The notes under the pieces: generated by a model | What the model saw: the letters and a program-made list of their open reading frames with translations, nothing else | What the model was told of the DNA's origin: nothing | The model's database searches: none | Assembly (NCBI GenBank): GCA_945859605.1 | Contig: OX243815.1 | Coordinates: forward strand, 40,235,959-40,299,958 | From: Lumbricus rubellus | Lineage: Eukaryota > Annelida > Clitellata > Crassiclitellata > Lumbricidae | DNA: 64,000 nucleotides | Direction of reading: 5' to 3' | Shown here: positions 35,947-50,900 of the stretch, one piece after another | Numbering within the stretch: position 1 is the first letter of the stretch | How the letters are laid out: the number at the start of each line of letters is the position of its first letter | Translations under genes and position numbers: made by a program

Positions 35947-38900
35947 TCATACAAAATACGAAGCCAGTTGGGACATTTTGTCCTTGGGTTTTCCCCGGCC
36001 TCCCCTCCCTCTGCCACGCCCTCCTCCCCTTCCCCCTCGACCTCCCCTGCCGCGATCGCCACCCGCTCGGTTCATTGGCCGGGCGTGTCGGGCGAGCTTC
36101 ATTTCGATGAGCGGCACGAAGACAGGATCGCAGAATAGGCAGCCGGTGTGTTCCATCTCGTCGTCTGGCAAAGGAGATTTTGTCTGCAATCGATAAAACA
36201 GATTCGTGAGTATATAAAATTGTCGACAGAAATGCTGGGTTGAATGGTATTTCAGAGGAGCAATTGGAAATCATTTCTTTACATTGAAACACGTTATTCA
36301 TACTCAACATACATTATTCATACTCAACATACATTATTCATACTCAACATACGTTATTCATACTCAACATACATTATTCATACTCAACATACATTATTCA
36401 TACTCAACATACGTTATTCATACTCAACATACATTATTCATACTCAACATACGTTATTCATACTCAACATACATTATTCATACTCCATGTCACATGGATC
36501 ATAATTATGATGTTCTGAGCATTCCATTCTGTTCCTTAAGAATCTCAAAGTGTCTATTTAGCTGTGGCCGAGAGCACTTCTCAAAAGCCCACCTTGAAGA
36601 GGCGCTATATAAAATACCCTAAAATAAATAAACAAATGTTAAACATGTCAGCAGTCAACTTTAGATAGGATTGTCAGCAGTCAACTTTAGATAGGATCCC
36701 GTTGATTGTGCTCTACAATAATACTTAAGAGCTCTAGGAATAATTTCCGTACAAAAAAACTTCTTGTTAATGAAACCAACACCATTCCTGCCAAGAAGCC
36801 CCATGCTGTTAGAAGATACTTCAAATGTGATGTTGTAATTCTCTACATACATAACCTACCAACAGTCCAACATGCATACATTTAGTCATATATGCATACA
36901 TACATACATACATATCCATGCAGAGAAACCGTAATGATGCATTTGTCAGGATTTAACATGCACAAAATGAAGGGCAAGGCCAAGTATCAGCCAGTATAAA
37001 CAATCACAAACGTTCTCTGTAACTGTCACCAACCTGTAAGCATTCTCTCCAATATTTCCTTACTAGCCTAGCTTTTTTTAAACTTCTTCACTAATCATAA
37101 ATTTAGAAACATTGAGAACCACAAGTACCTTGAATTGAACTTCCATGATGGCAGACTGACAATCATCACAGAGGTTCTCCGTAACAGTCAACTTGTGAGC
37201 ATTCTCCAGAATATTTACAACGACATTACACCTGAAAAAAATTCTTCGTGATCATACAACATTTCCTTACGCAAAGTTCATGCCAAAATAAACACACCAC
37301 GATATTATTATTTGAAAGAAACTTTGTTAAATAAATACAAAACTTATGGATTCATCAAGAAAAGTCTAGAAGACTGGAAACTTGAAACTAATGCGGCAAC
37401 ATTTCAATCAGTTGTTACCACAAAGCATATTGTAAAACATGACTTTCTCCATCATTTGCTATTAAACCCTGCAGCACAACCCCTACAGGACATTGAGAAA
37501 AATCCAATTTACTTAATACAATCAACACTTAGAAAGCAATGCAGTCACCATTCCGAGTTGTTCAGGCAGATTTGTATCCCGCTTCAGATCCACTCGCCTA
37601 GAGCACATAATAAGTGCAATTGATAAACACAAAATTAATTAAACTTTCTTTAATTTAAAAATCAATCTTACTACGATATACGAGTCAGAGCTGACTCACT
37701 TATTACAGACTATTTTCCACTTGGGCGCAGAGTTGAGGTCAAGGATGAGGACTCCGTTGTCGCACTGGGAGCAGCTGGAGACGCCCGTCTGAGTGAGCGA
37801 GTAAGGACACGACGGGTGAGTGCATTCGTTACAGCCGTTCATCTTCTTCATATCTTTGAACGGTGGATTGTTGTAACAGTACGGACACAGTATGAAGCCC
37901 TGCAACAACAGATTGTGTTTAGTTGAAGCAGCCATGTTGGTTCATATTAACCCTTTACCTATACCATTTACTAACTTTGGTTGGTAAAGGGTTAAGTAAT
38001 CTCACAGTAACACTAACAAGTTAGTCCAAAGATAAGCGAGTTATCATAATTCATTCATTCAAGTATACAAGTAATTCATTCATTCAAGTATTTTAAATAT
38101 CACCTCTTTGGAAGTTGACATGTCTTAAACTTTTCATATCTCGTGTATAAATGGTATTAGTGCAATAAAAATGCTCCTATTACTTATAATACTGGTCACA
38201 CTAATAACTTATTAGTATTAGGAATTAACAACTTACATTAGATGCATGTTCTGTTACAAGTTTAAGTTAGTTGGTCCGGGCGATATATCATGCATTCGAA
38301 TTAATTCAGCAGATATGATCTTCTAAAGATGACAATATCTTAGATGAGAATATGAATTTGAATCAGCATGTTTATAAAAGGCTTGCTTGGTGTAGTCATA
38401 TTTCAACATTTATTTTGTTATTTATTTTTAAAATTTATTTTAGTTTAATTTTACATTCACAATTTCAATATTTATTTGTTATTTATTTTTAAATTTTATT
38501 TTATTTTATTTTCACATTTTATATGAAGGATCAAAGTTATTTATTCGAATAAATAGATTTGAAGGATGACAGCCATTACTCCTATGAACGAGCAACACAT
38601 GTCAAACACATAAGATATGGCAAATAAGAACAAAATTAATTTTCCTATGGAGATAATTTTACAGCCAAAACAGTGCACAACAATTTTAACAAATGTTCAC
38701 ACTTCTTGCATAAGTCAAGACGCGGAGGGGAGCGTACCTTTCCCTGAATACCGGTCGTGCAGTAGAGAAGCTCGTAGTCGTCAAGCGGACATCGAAGTTC
38801 TTTGTAGATCTTGATCGTACCGTTCTGTGGGATGTTGAACGTCTCGTCACAACTTCCGCAATGCAGTCTCATCGGTTTCGCCTGAATCAATTTCATGTAT

Positions 38901-41900
38901 CGACGACATTTTCCACACCTACGCACAGTCATACCATACACATTCAGTACAAGACAAAATCAGAGCTGAGACTCGTTCATTGTGGCTCTATCTCAACGCT
39001 GGTTAATTTAAGAGATTTGAATCTCACACAGTTCATGCATAAAATTGCACATGGTTTTAAATGGTGTGGCGAACACTCAAAGGATCTTGAATTATCAATT
39101 CATTAAAAATTGAGGCGTCAAGTAGGTCACATGGTTACCACATAAAAACATTTTCTAGCACTGCTGTTATTTTAATGTGTTGAATCTGTTGAATCTTCTA
39201 GCACTGCTGTAATTTTAATGTGTGGTAGTCTGTTGAATGTTGTTACTGAGTATGATCAATATGCATTGCAGATTTCAAGGTGACTCGAGTTAAGAACCAA
39301 GGGTATATATCATCCAATAAGACATGGAAACGGTTTTTGAAGGAATTGAGTTCAGGTAGAACTCAAACTGACTGACTGATAATCTTTTTGTGCAGTTGCA
39401 ATGATTAATATTTATTTGGCCAATTGGAAATTTTTGACTGTACGTTTATTGTGCAGATCCAGGGGCGGATCCAGGGGTCCAATCCGGCTATGGTTCCCCC
39501 ATTCAGAGATTTGCATAGGACGTGGGCCCCCCCCCATCAGGTTTCAAGAAGCTCTCAATCAATGTAGCAAGAACAGCAAGGTGAGAGAGAAAAGTAGCAA
39601 AAAGGTCATCAGACAAAGTCCTCAGATTAATTATTGCCTTTATTTTTACTGCCATTTTAATACCATCATACATGCTTGACGACTTCACATAATATCATAT
39701 CATCTGTTAGGCTTATAATAGATTCAACATCATGAACTGGAATATAAATCGGTGGGTAATCACCTGGAAAGGGGTTTTCCGCTAGACGCAAGTGGAGAGA
39801 AGGAGACCTCAAAGAGTTCGTCCATCGATAGGATGTTCTCGACAAAGTACTTGAACTTGCTCTTGAAGATGTCGATGGCGTGCTGAAGGACAGCCTCGAA
39901 GTTGGCCTGGCCAACGGCGATCAACGTCAACTGCTGCTCCACAGCGGCACGCATCGTCGGCTTCACAAGATCCAAGTCAATCTGCATTTGACATTTTGCT
40001 AACTTTATTATTGTAATTCAATATAACCTGGACAAGGCTCACATAACCATTAAAGTAAAGTAACCATTTCCATGGTTACTATACTCATGGAAGCATAATT
40101 TTATTTGTTTCTTTCAAAAAGCGGCTCAAAACTCACTACTTCTCCTTAACTTACAAGCACATGGATAAAAAACTGCATCTTCCTCTGGCGGCTGACTATC
40201 CGCGCCTCAGATTCACCTTTTGGTGTGACCATGCGCGCATTACAAATTTATTTAATAAAAATAATAATAATTTAATGCAACATTTATGTAGCACTATGAA
40301 GGCTGAAAACTTAAATCATTCCAAGTGAGAGATGCGTTCATTGACGTTTTGCTGATTAAATATCAATTAATCGCACTGGCAATGTGCACTTCTCTCAGAT
40401 AACTGAAGTCATAAATGATGAATAGGCATGCATGTGTGTAACGCAGTGCATTTTAAGTAACTGACAACTTTAGGTGCTTTTTCTCAAACACTATCTTTCT
40501 ATTCCAATCCGACAAAATACTTCAATACAGCAACATCTATCGTAATAAATTAATTATCTTCCCTGCTAAACAAAACCATTTTATAAATAATTGAACAGGA
40601 CCAGTTGAGAGGTCCCAAAACTGCCTCCAGCCAGTTAAAACTCTAGGTGATCACATTAATCTTCACTACATTACCTTACAATCGTGGGGTGCGGTGGCGT
40701 AACGGTGGCGTCGTTGCCCTGAAGCCGGAAGGTTCGAGGTTCGAATCCACCTCAAGTCGCTGCGTAGGGACCTTGGGCAAGTCCTTTACTCGCAGTTGCT
40801 CAGCGTTTCGGCATGAAACTCCGATGCAGTGTCCACGCTGTAGTGAGCGCCTCTGAGTAGCGGTTGAGAGCTGGAAGAGGCGCTATAACAAGTGTGCATA
40901 CAAACAAACAAACAATACACCAGCCTTTCAAGACAAACAACGACCTCTGACCTTCTGGTAACCGTGAACAAGAACGATTCCAAGCGTCGTTGGTTTCAGT
41001 CTTCGTCCAGCCGTGACGGTGACGTAGTTTCTCTCGCAGATGTTGTTGATGTGAACGGGGATGCTGGCGTCCGTTCCAATGCCATGCTTCTCCATCAATG
41101 TTATCAGCTCAGCCTCGGATAGATAGTCAGGCGGACACGTCTGCTTCTCAACAAGCTTCAGCTGAAAATAAATTGAAAGAATTAAACACACTGTACTATT
41201 ATTGTTGTTGTAATTTTGTTAAGTTATTATTATTACTATTATTAAGTCAACAAGTGCTTGCTTCATGGCCAGTAGTAAATTTGCAACGAATGAACATTGT
41301 ATCCTTATTTATTTTCAGACACATCAGCATTCTGCTGAGAAATTTCTTCATTTACCAATTGATGACCAACGTTTTCTAATGCTTTCTATCATCCATTAGG
41401 CAGCGATCATTTCTTTATCTAACATATATCTGAACATCTGCTACACATAAAAATAAATAAACTCAAGCTAACTTCAACGGCACAGCAAAAGCTTTTGCAA
41501 CATATTTAAAATTAAACCCTGCTGAATGGTTAGACCATAATTTACATTAATTTACCTCATTAACTGCCCATGTCTCACCAACTGAACAAGTTGGCATACT
41601 CTCTTCTGGAGGAATGGCCTGCCATGGCATGATGGTTGTGAATCCAGGATCAATCACCGTTTTACCTGAACAGGTAAACACCTCGTCTCCAACGGTAAAG
41701 GTAAGAGTCGTTAAGAGGTAAATGCAATCGCCACTCAGCTGAAGACACAAAACAAAGGCACAGGTAAAGAGATTGCCACCACACAACAATAGTCAGGTAG
41801 GACTCTACGTTAAGCATCTTCGTAATATTATGGTAATTAATTTATATCGATGTGCATTCTGGTCGATTATAATTTCATGCTTCTCAACTATTCCGGTTTT

Positions 41901-44900
41901 CTAACGAAGACGTTAAGGACTTTGATTAATAAATTAAAGAAAATAATAATTATGGACAGTGAAATAAATAAATAAGGTTACATAAAAAACAAATAAAAAG
42001 AGATGAAAATATAAAAAAAAACAACGAAAAACTCCAGAATTTTTCAGGAAAAACCTAGAAAAGCCACATTTTTTACAACCATCCCCCAACACTTCACGCA
42101 TATCACTTGTTTGTATGTATGTGCACTTGTGATAGCGCCCCTTCAATCTCTCTCTATCCAGAGGTGCTCCCGAATGCAGAGCGGACACTGCATCAGAGTT
42201 TCATGCCAAAGCGCTGAGCAATTGTGAGTGAAGGACTTGCCCAAGGTCCTTAGGCGGCGAGGTGGATTCGAACCCCGAACATTCTGGCTCCAAGGCAACG
42301 ACGCCACCACTACACTACCGCATAGCTTCTTCTTCTAATATATTATAAGCACGGGAAGTTCTCCTTCTTGCTGTGTTTTACATGGAAGCAATTACCGTGC
42401 CGATGAAATGTCGCGTGATGTAGTCGTAGAGCCTCCAGGCGTCGTGTCCGAGTTCAGCTTCGGAGGCAGACTTCATCGGCGTGATGGGCGGATGGTCACC
42501 CGCATCGTGACCTTTCTTCGGTCGCTGGATGCCATTCGCCAGAATCTCTCGCACCTCTTTGCCCCACTCGGAGTTGTGCTGCTGCTGTCGAAGGGTTCCC
42601 CTAAAAGAATCAAGCCAATGATGGACTGGGAGCACTTCTGAGTAGGTTAATTTGAAGGCGCGCTATGTAAAAAGTCAATAATAATAATATGGTAGGTGTA
42701 TTTAGCTGGTTAATAAAGAACATAATTACTCACTTGTAAACATATAGGGTGTCCAATAAGTTCGTGAACGATTTTGCTTGCAGATAGCAGAAAAGTTTTG
42801 CAACAAACATTAATAATGCTTATATCATTTGAAAGAGCTTTATGTCCCGAAACCAAAAAGTGTAAAAAGTGTTAGTTTTTTGCAACGAGGAAATGACGTC
42901 ATCAATTTATGCGGAAGGGCTATTTTTAGCAAATTTTATGCAGTTCGCGATTGTTTTTCGTAAACAAACTTGGGGGAAAATGGGGAAAATAGCAGACGTT
43001 CAGTTACGCTTGAAAGCTGCTATTCTTGATGAAGAAGGATATTCATATTCCGTTATTGACGATAAATTAGGATGATCGAAAGGTTGGGTAGCAAAATGGG
43101 TTGAAGGAAGCAAGCAAGGCGAGTTAGGCGATCATACACGATGCGGTCGACCAAAGATTTTGACACAGGCTGCTATTAAAATAATCAAAAAGGCGAAATA
43201 CAGACGAGGAACTGGATTGAGACAGATAGAAAAATCTCTCAAAACAGGTGGACTTAAGGACAACAAAGAAACAATCAGAAATTACATGAAAGGGGAGTTA
43301 AAGTGGAGAAGTTGGAAACGCAGAAAGGCGCCATTGCTAACAGACGCTCAGAGGAACAAACGGTTGTTATTCGCGAGCACATACATCTGCTGTTTCGCGA
43401 GCATGGCTGAACGAAAATATTTCTAACTACATTGAAAACTGGTCTCCAAACTCTCCTGATCTCTCACCGATTGAAAATCTCTGGAGTATACTCTCAGGCA
43501 GGGTCTACAAAGATCCTGAACCAAATACTCCTGCTCAGCTAAAACGTCGTTTGCGAAAAGCATGGAATTCGATATAGGTTGAAACTTTGTACAACCTCAT
43601 CGAATCTTTACCCAGACGAATGAAAGCTGTTATAGCCAGCAAAGGCAACACTATTGCCTATTAAATGGTAAAAAATTATTGATTTTTGTTGTGTATATTT
43701 TTTGTAACAAGCTAGCAAAATCGTTCACAAACTTTCTGGACACCCTGTATTAATCATTAATACTGAGAGGTTTTTATATAGCACCTCTTCAAAACAAACT
43801 ACTCACACGTGCTCCAAGTCCAACTACGTCTAAATAAGGCAAGTTTTAAGTTTGAAAGGAACTGACTGCCTTACTGCCTGGATGTCATCCAATCGACTCC
43901 GCTTAAACCCTTCAAAAACTTAATATATCTGGCTTGGAACTCGTCAACAGTTGGATAAGCTAGATCTGGGGTCTCTAGCTTCTGAATTCCCCACCTTTGT
44001 TTTTTCCACTTCTGTCCGCAATCTGGGCATCATTCTGGACTCGGAGCTGTCTTTCGTTGACCATCTTAAGGCCCTGACTCGCTCCTGCTACTATCATTTG
44101 CGCCAGCTGCGAGTCGTGTCTCGCTCTCTGTCAACTGCTTCTGCTTCCACCTTGGTCCATGTCTTCATTGCAAACCGGTTGGATTACTGTTCCTCTCTTT
44201 ACTTTGGCCTTCCCCAGGTTCGCTTGCGTGGTCTTGAGGGGGTCCTGCGGGCGGCTGCACGTTTGGTCGGTGGCGTTCCTAAATTTGGCCATATCTCGCA
44301 TTACATTCGTGATGTCTTGCATTGGCTCCCGGTTCAGTCGCGAATCCACTTCAGGGTGGTTTCTTTTGCTTGGCGCTGCATCTTGGGCACAGCACCCTCC
44401 TATCTTCGTGAGTTCTTTACCTTGACCTCGACTGCTGCGGGTCGCCGATCTTTGCGCTCGGCCTCTAGAGGTGACTTCATGGTTCCTCATGCCCGCACAG
44501 CCACAAGGCAGCATAGGGCATTTTCGGTCACTGGACCTTCCGTCTGGAACGACCTTCCCTCTAACCTGCGTTCCCAACCTCGGAACATGTCTGGCACTTT
44601 CTATAGTTCGCTCAAGACCTTTCTTTTCGACCGGGCCTGGGTCGGGAGCGCCTCTGAGTAGAGCCCTTGAAGAGGCGCTATATAAATCGCATAGATAGAT
44701 AGATAGTGGTGGGACCTCTAGGTATCAGGCGGAGTGGTTCTAGGGCCAAGTATCGAGAAAGAGCGCCGCTGCATTATAGTAGTTCACAAGCGAGGGACTA
44801 AGAGTTTAATAGCTGATCTGCTAATTGGAGAGCACTTCGCAGAGCTCTGGGCACCAGAAGTGGGACAGCAGAGCTTATGTGACATAACTGGCCAGAAGGA

Positions 44901-47900
44901 AAAGATTCAGAATAGGAGGTTCAGATGTACATTAAGTGCACTGAGAATACAATGCATATTTGAAATTGATTCAAGACAGCACAAGGGAACATTCATTATT
45001 AAAACTACGTACAGAAGATCAAAGTTCTCCGGGTAGGAATTGGTCTCAGTTCGAGGGTAACTGATGTAGCCCTGCGTGTAGAGTCGCTCGGCAATCTGCA
45101 TGGTTTGCGACGGACCAATTCCTTTAGAAACACACAAACAACACATTTATAAACACACAGAAACTCTACTTTTATTTATTTTCTTTTTTTTAATTTATTT
45201 ATTTTTATTTATTTTCTTTTTATTTATTTATTTATATTTATTTAATGTATTTATTTCTTTTAATTTATTTTGTATTTTGTATGTGGTTGATGCTTCGTCA
45301 ATAAACTACTACTACTACTACCACTACCACTACCACTACTACTTATCAACACACACCCATAAAAATCCCATCGAAGTCACACCAGAAATTATCTAAATTC
45401 CTGACAACATAGCTCAGTGATTCCCAACCTTTTTTGGCTTGCTGCACACTAAGAAGGAATAAAAAATTTCGCGGCACACTAAGAAGGAATAAAAAATTTC
45501 ATGGCACACTTAATTATAATTATCAATTTTTTTATCTATTTGTCTCTATTATTTAATAATATTTTAATTTTAATGCTCTTATTGTCCAATAATACTCTAG
45601 TGAGTCTAGTCAGTCAGCAGATCAATTTGAAATGAGGCCCCAGAGACGACAATCATACTCACAAAAATCAACTTTTTTGGGTTGAGGAAAAAATTTGAGT
45701 CTTCGCCCCAAACAAGTCCAAGGTTTTAGCCCCCCCCCCAATGGAAACCAAACTACGCAACTCCGCCCATGTTACCCAGTCAAAATTGCCGATTGAAGCG
45801 AAGGGAAGTAGGCATAGGTGCAACTTTATTTTTTAAATGAAATTCAATGAGTGGGGGAATACAATCAAGACTTCACTAAAGAGGTTCTTAACCTGCTACA
45901 GTGTGAGAAATTAAGACCAACTGACTTAAGTTTTTATGTTGCAGCGATGATTTGTTCAGATGTTTTGCTTTGAATCATTATTAATTAATAACATTTTAGA
46001 ATTTTCCCGCGGCACACCTGCAAAGTTCTCGCGGCACACTAGTGTGCCGCGGCACACAAGTTGGGAATCACTGACATAGCTGAACAAAATATTGGAAATC
46101 CAACTTTGGACCGTGTTATATCAAAATTCAAACAGTAATTGGAACATACAATACAGTGGTCACATTGTCTAAATGCCAAAAAAATATATACCCCAAAGCA
46201 TAATTTCAACCATGAATGCAACCAGGTTATTACACAGAAAAATGTAGCAACAAACTTTATACAAAAAATGATTGCAACTGTTTTGTTAGGCATTCCGTAA
46301 GGGCCAATTAATCAATATTGGACGTAGAAAAATCTCCAGCGCTTTGGCATGAAACTCCAATGCAGTGTACTCTCTGCATTCGGGAGCTCCTCTGAGTAGA
46401 GAGCTTGAAGGGGCGCTATAACAAGTGCGTATACAAACAAACAAAACAAACATGGATTACACTGATAACTGACTGACCGAGTCCAGAGCTGGCGACTCGA
46501 AGCATTTCGACTGTGTTTAGAGCAAGCGGCTTCGGCTTTCCTTTCTCCTTCTTCTGAACATCAATCAGTCTGAAAAGATGAAGTTAACATTCAATAAATT
46601 CAAAATATATTCACTGATAATTACAAATCTATTTCAACACTTAGACGGCCTTAGACAGTTGGCAAACTTGGGTTAGACAGAAAGAAAATCACATAGTCAT
46701 GATCTGCTATTAACCCTTTAATGCCGGAGGGTTTAGGATTTTCCATACCATTTACTACCATCTTGGCATTAAAGAATTAATCCACCAATCTTTACAGGTA
46801 TGGGAACATGAACGTTTACTTAAATAAGTTACACAGCTATATGTATTTTTTTAACAATACCATTCAGTAAAGTACACTCAGTGTGTTTCAATAAACACAG
46901 GAAAAGGTGTGTTGATATAATCTTCTCTTTAGAACCAGGATTGGCAACACTGTGAGCACTTCAGACATAAACCATTGGTTGGGCTCTTTGTGTGCGTGCG
47001 GCACCATGCCACTGGTGACTTTTCAGTATCTATTATTCGAGCTGTGCTCATTTTGACTAACTGATCATATTCAGGCAGCGTAAATATTCTGAATAAATAA
47101 AATAAACAAAATAATAGTGATGCACATAAACACGAAAAAGAGCAGTCACTGAGGCAGCCATACACATGAAGTGTACTTGCGACTTCCTTTTCTTAGCCTC
47201 AGCATATGAGGTCAGGTGACCAAGTCCTCTCCCTCACCACCTCATCTTCTCACCAACAGTGTACAGCCAATGTACTCATCATAGTCGAGTTTGCTAAGTG
47301 GCACACGCAAATCAGAAATCTCAACAACCAACATCCTTCCCTTGTGTAACATAAATGACATTTAAAGGCAGTGGATATCGTAGAGCACTTACTTTGCCGT
47401 GCTGTGGCTCTTCACCATGTTGAGAAACATGTTCGCCACCTCCTTGTCGAAAACTCTTCCCCGATCCCAATCAAGCGTCATGGTTTTACCAGATGGATTG
47501 GTCGCCTGCAAATCAATCAGATTGTCACAGACTTTCTCAGTTCAACAGTCCAATAAATTGTCAATAATAATATGCATTTTTGCGACACAATAGTGGCAGA
47601 CTTAATACAGGAGGGACATTGTACCGAATAAACTTACAGATGTCCTACGTTGGAATGGCTAGGTTAATATTATTCTTGTCTCTATCTATCTGAGGAATTT
47701 ATATAGCACCACATCAAGGTATCTATTCAGAGGTGCTCTGACCCAGGCATGACCAGAGTATTTAGTAGTTTATAAAAGAGTCCCACGGAAGGGAATGTAT
47801 TCCAAAAGGGAGGCTAATCCAAACAGAGGGACAGATCAACAATCGAGAAAGCCTTATTCTGTCTGAAGATTGTGTGTGCACATAAAACCATAAAGTCGCC

Positions 47901-50900
47901 TTACCATCAATCATCATCACGCATTTGATCTATAATATTTCCAAAGCTCAGACTTCATAGGTTTAAAAATCATACATTCTATTACATGTGATAAAACCAA
48001 TAAATAAAATAGTGATGCATGAGATTGTTAGATATATCAATCATTTCTAATAAAAATTCAAGACTTGCATCAGCAGTTTTGTCTCCGAAACTTCCTGCTG
48101 TGTTGAAATATTTTCCTATGTATCTATCAAAAGAATCACAGTTTAACCCAGTGTTCCCAGAATGCAAATTATCTGCAGATGGTACAGACCTCACAGTGCA
48201 TGACCCAATAAGGTTCTGGTTTGAAAGACTGGATCTTGTCGTGTCTCTCAACACAGAAACCTAGAGTTGGTGTCTGACATGGTCCAAACGATATCAACGT
48301 GCTGTCCAGGTCACCGTACTTTCCCTGCAACATCCACCAAATCAATACATCATTCAACACATAATTGATGGAATGTACTGAAACCGCAACATTACATCAA
48401 TGGGCTACATTGCTTCTGTTCTAGGATTTCAGAAACCTTATAAACTGGTCAATCAGATAACTTGGTCATAACTTAGAAGGAAATCTTGCATAGGATTTGC
48501 ATTCACTAGATAACCGACCCTGCTGCGTTCATACTCTTATCAAACCTTATCGATATTTATTACCATTTAAGATGTGCATACATCAGACATTGGTCTGGCC
48601 AAAAGGAAGGCTAATCTAAACAGAGGGGCAATATATTGGGCTGCTTAATAGAGCACTACTTCACACTTAAACTTTTAAAGGAGTTGCTCTTGTCAGTCAG
48701 GCAGATAACTGACTCAGCTGTATTCATTCTCAAAATGCCTGAGCTGTCTACCAGAGATCTGGTCTTTAGCCGTGTCTGGGCTGAAAGGTTTTATAATATT
48801 CTGCACGGTCAGTTCCTTGCACCAGATGAACAGAAAAAAAACATGCCCTTGAAATATTTCAATATTACTTTTCGGACCACCCAACTGGGAGCACCTCTGA
48901 ATAGGCTTCTTGAAAAGCCGCTATATAAATGCTTGGAATGAACAAACGAATGAAGGATTGTGACAAAGTCCGACCTGGAAGAACTTAGTCTGGTATCTGG
49001 TGAAGGCACATCCAATGCGAAGGTCGAGTTCCTGTCGCGCGTCCACAGACATCGCTTCGTTCTTGTTTGGAAAGATCAGATTGTTGAACGCCTTCACGAT
49101 GTCCGTCTCTGTGATAGCGCTGAACTTAGCACGGTATACGCTCTGGAAATATAACAAACACATTCACTGTCTTAATGTTCTGTTAATATATAATGAACAT
49201 TAACTTTCAGCTATACTGATGTTCAGAAAATTATAAACACAATATCATATTATTATATTTAAGCATTAACAAAGTGCACTCTGGTAGATGAACCGTTCAG
49301 TGCCATTGGATAGGGCCCCCAGAAATTCGCGATCTTGCGCAACGCGAATTTTCCGCAAATTTCCAGGTTTCGCGCAACAGCGCAAAAATTGCCAATCCGC
49401 GCGATTTTGGCGCAATTTTTGACAAAATCTTGCTAATTTATCCAAATTGGGCTTTGATTGACTTAAAAATCACTTCAACGCGCGGCAGTTCAACATAGCA
49501 ACGAAACCGATGGGCGATAATCAAAATGGCGGCCGCCGAATGGGACGAAATTATATCGGAATTTTTAGTTAAAGATCGTTTTTTAGCAGTAATGCACAAA
49601 ACGTAAAGTATAAAAAATTCATGGACTTCACGGCCACACGATAAAATATGTTAGACGAAGTTTCTCAAAGCGATCACACGGCAGCGTCGCGTGTTGTATC
49701 AGCTTATGACAGAACGAACGCATTTAATCTACAGAGGCGTCAGGCGTGCACACGAAGACGGAAGGCTACTATTCAACACGTTTTGTAAATTCGTGATTCA
49801 TTATAATTAATTAGCATGATTATGATATATAATTAATACCATCTTGAAGTTGTAGGTCTATTTGTAATGAGCGTAGATTTCGGTGGGCGTAAATTTTGCA
49901 AGATTTAAAATTTTTTGCAATCGTCTGAATACATTAATGTCATGGTTATAGAAACTTTATAACTGCATTTTTTGCTTGATTTTCTAATTTCTAGAACGCC
50001 AAAGCTTTACACTAAATGACAAAAATACTGTTAGATAGATACTTTGGTACACTGATTCAATAAAAAACTAACGAAAATTATAATTTTTTAACTTGCGCAA
50101 AATTGGCGCAAATTTATCGGTTTTGGTGCGCAATTTTTTCAGTTTCTTGGCGCAAATTTCTGGGGGGCCTAATTGGATCTCCTACACTATGGTTGATAAA
50201 GAATCAAAGGCCAAGGAGAAATAATGATCTTCGAGCTGCTATTTGAAGGAAGTAAATCTGAGCCACAAAGAAAGCAGGCAATCAATTCCATTTCTTGGTG
50301 AACAGGCAGCTAAAAGATCAAAAACAAAGAACTTTGTTGGTCTTACTGTTTCAGCAGTACGAGTCATTACACCCTGAACAGCATCAATAACTTCGAAGCA
50401 GATGTTTTCACCTTCTTTGTCACAGTCGAGCCACAACACGAGGAAATCTGCTCCCCTCGCCTTCAAAAACATACATCACGTTTTCTCGGTTATGAAAAAA
50501 AATGCTGATAACAAAAAACAAGAAATCTGTTCCTTTGGCCTAAATAAATATCTTGAAATGCATTAATTCATGACACAGTGATTTGTCAATAACACACTTG
50601 ATGACGAAACATGCGGTTGCACACTTGACTCCACGCGTGGAAGAACTAAACGGTAATTTTCATTTCCAAACTGACATACCACGGCACGATGGATGATTAC
50701 TTCCTCCTACTGCTATAAACAATTGATGGTTTATAGTCACTAAAACAATGATCGATTGATCGATTTTACCATTTGCTATCTGCTGAATGGAAGGCATATC
50801 AACCTTAGCGATGTAGCAGGAAGCAATCCTGCGTCCGTGAACTCCGTGTGACAGAACTTTTCTATTACCATAAACTCAATCGAAAAAAGCTGCTGGCACA

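Noticed and set aside
35855..36310. Overlapping frames on both strands rich in Arg/Pro or Ser/Pro
   Set aside because: They are shadows of the TOP3B RGG-box exon (35947-36183).
44131..44577. Minus-strand open frame of 148 codons
   Set aside because: It is the antisense shadow of the LINE reverse-transcriptase frame.
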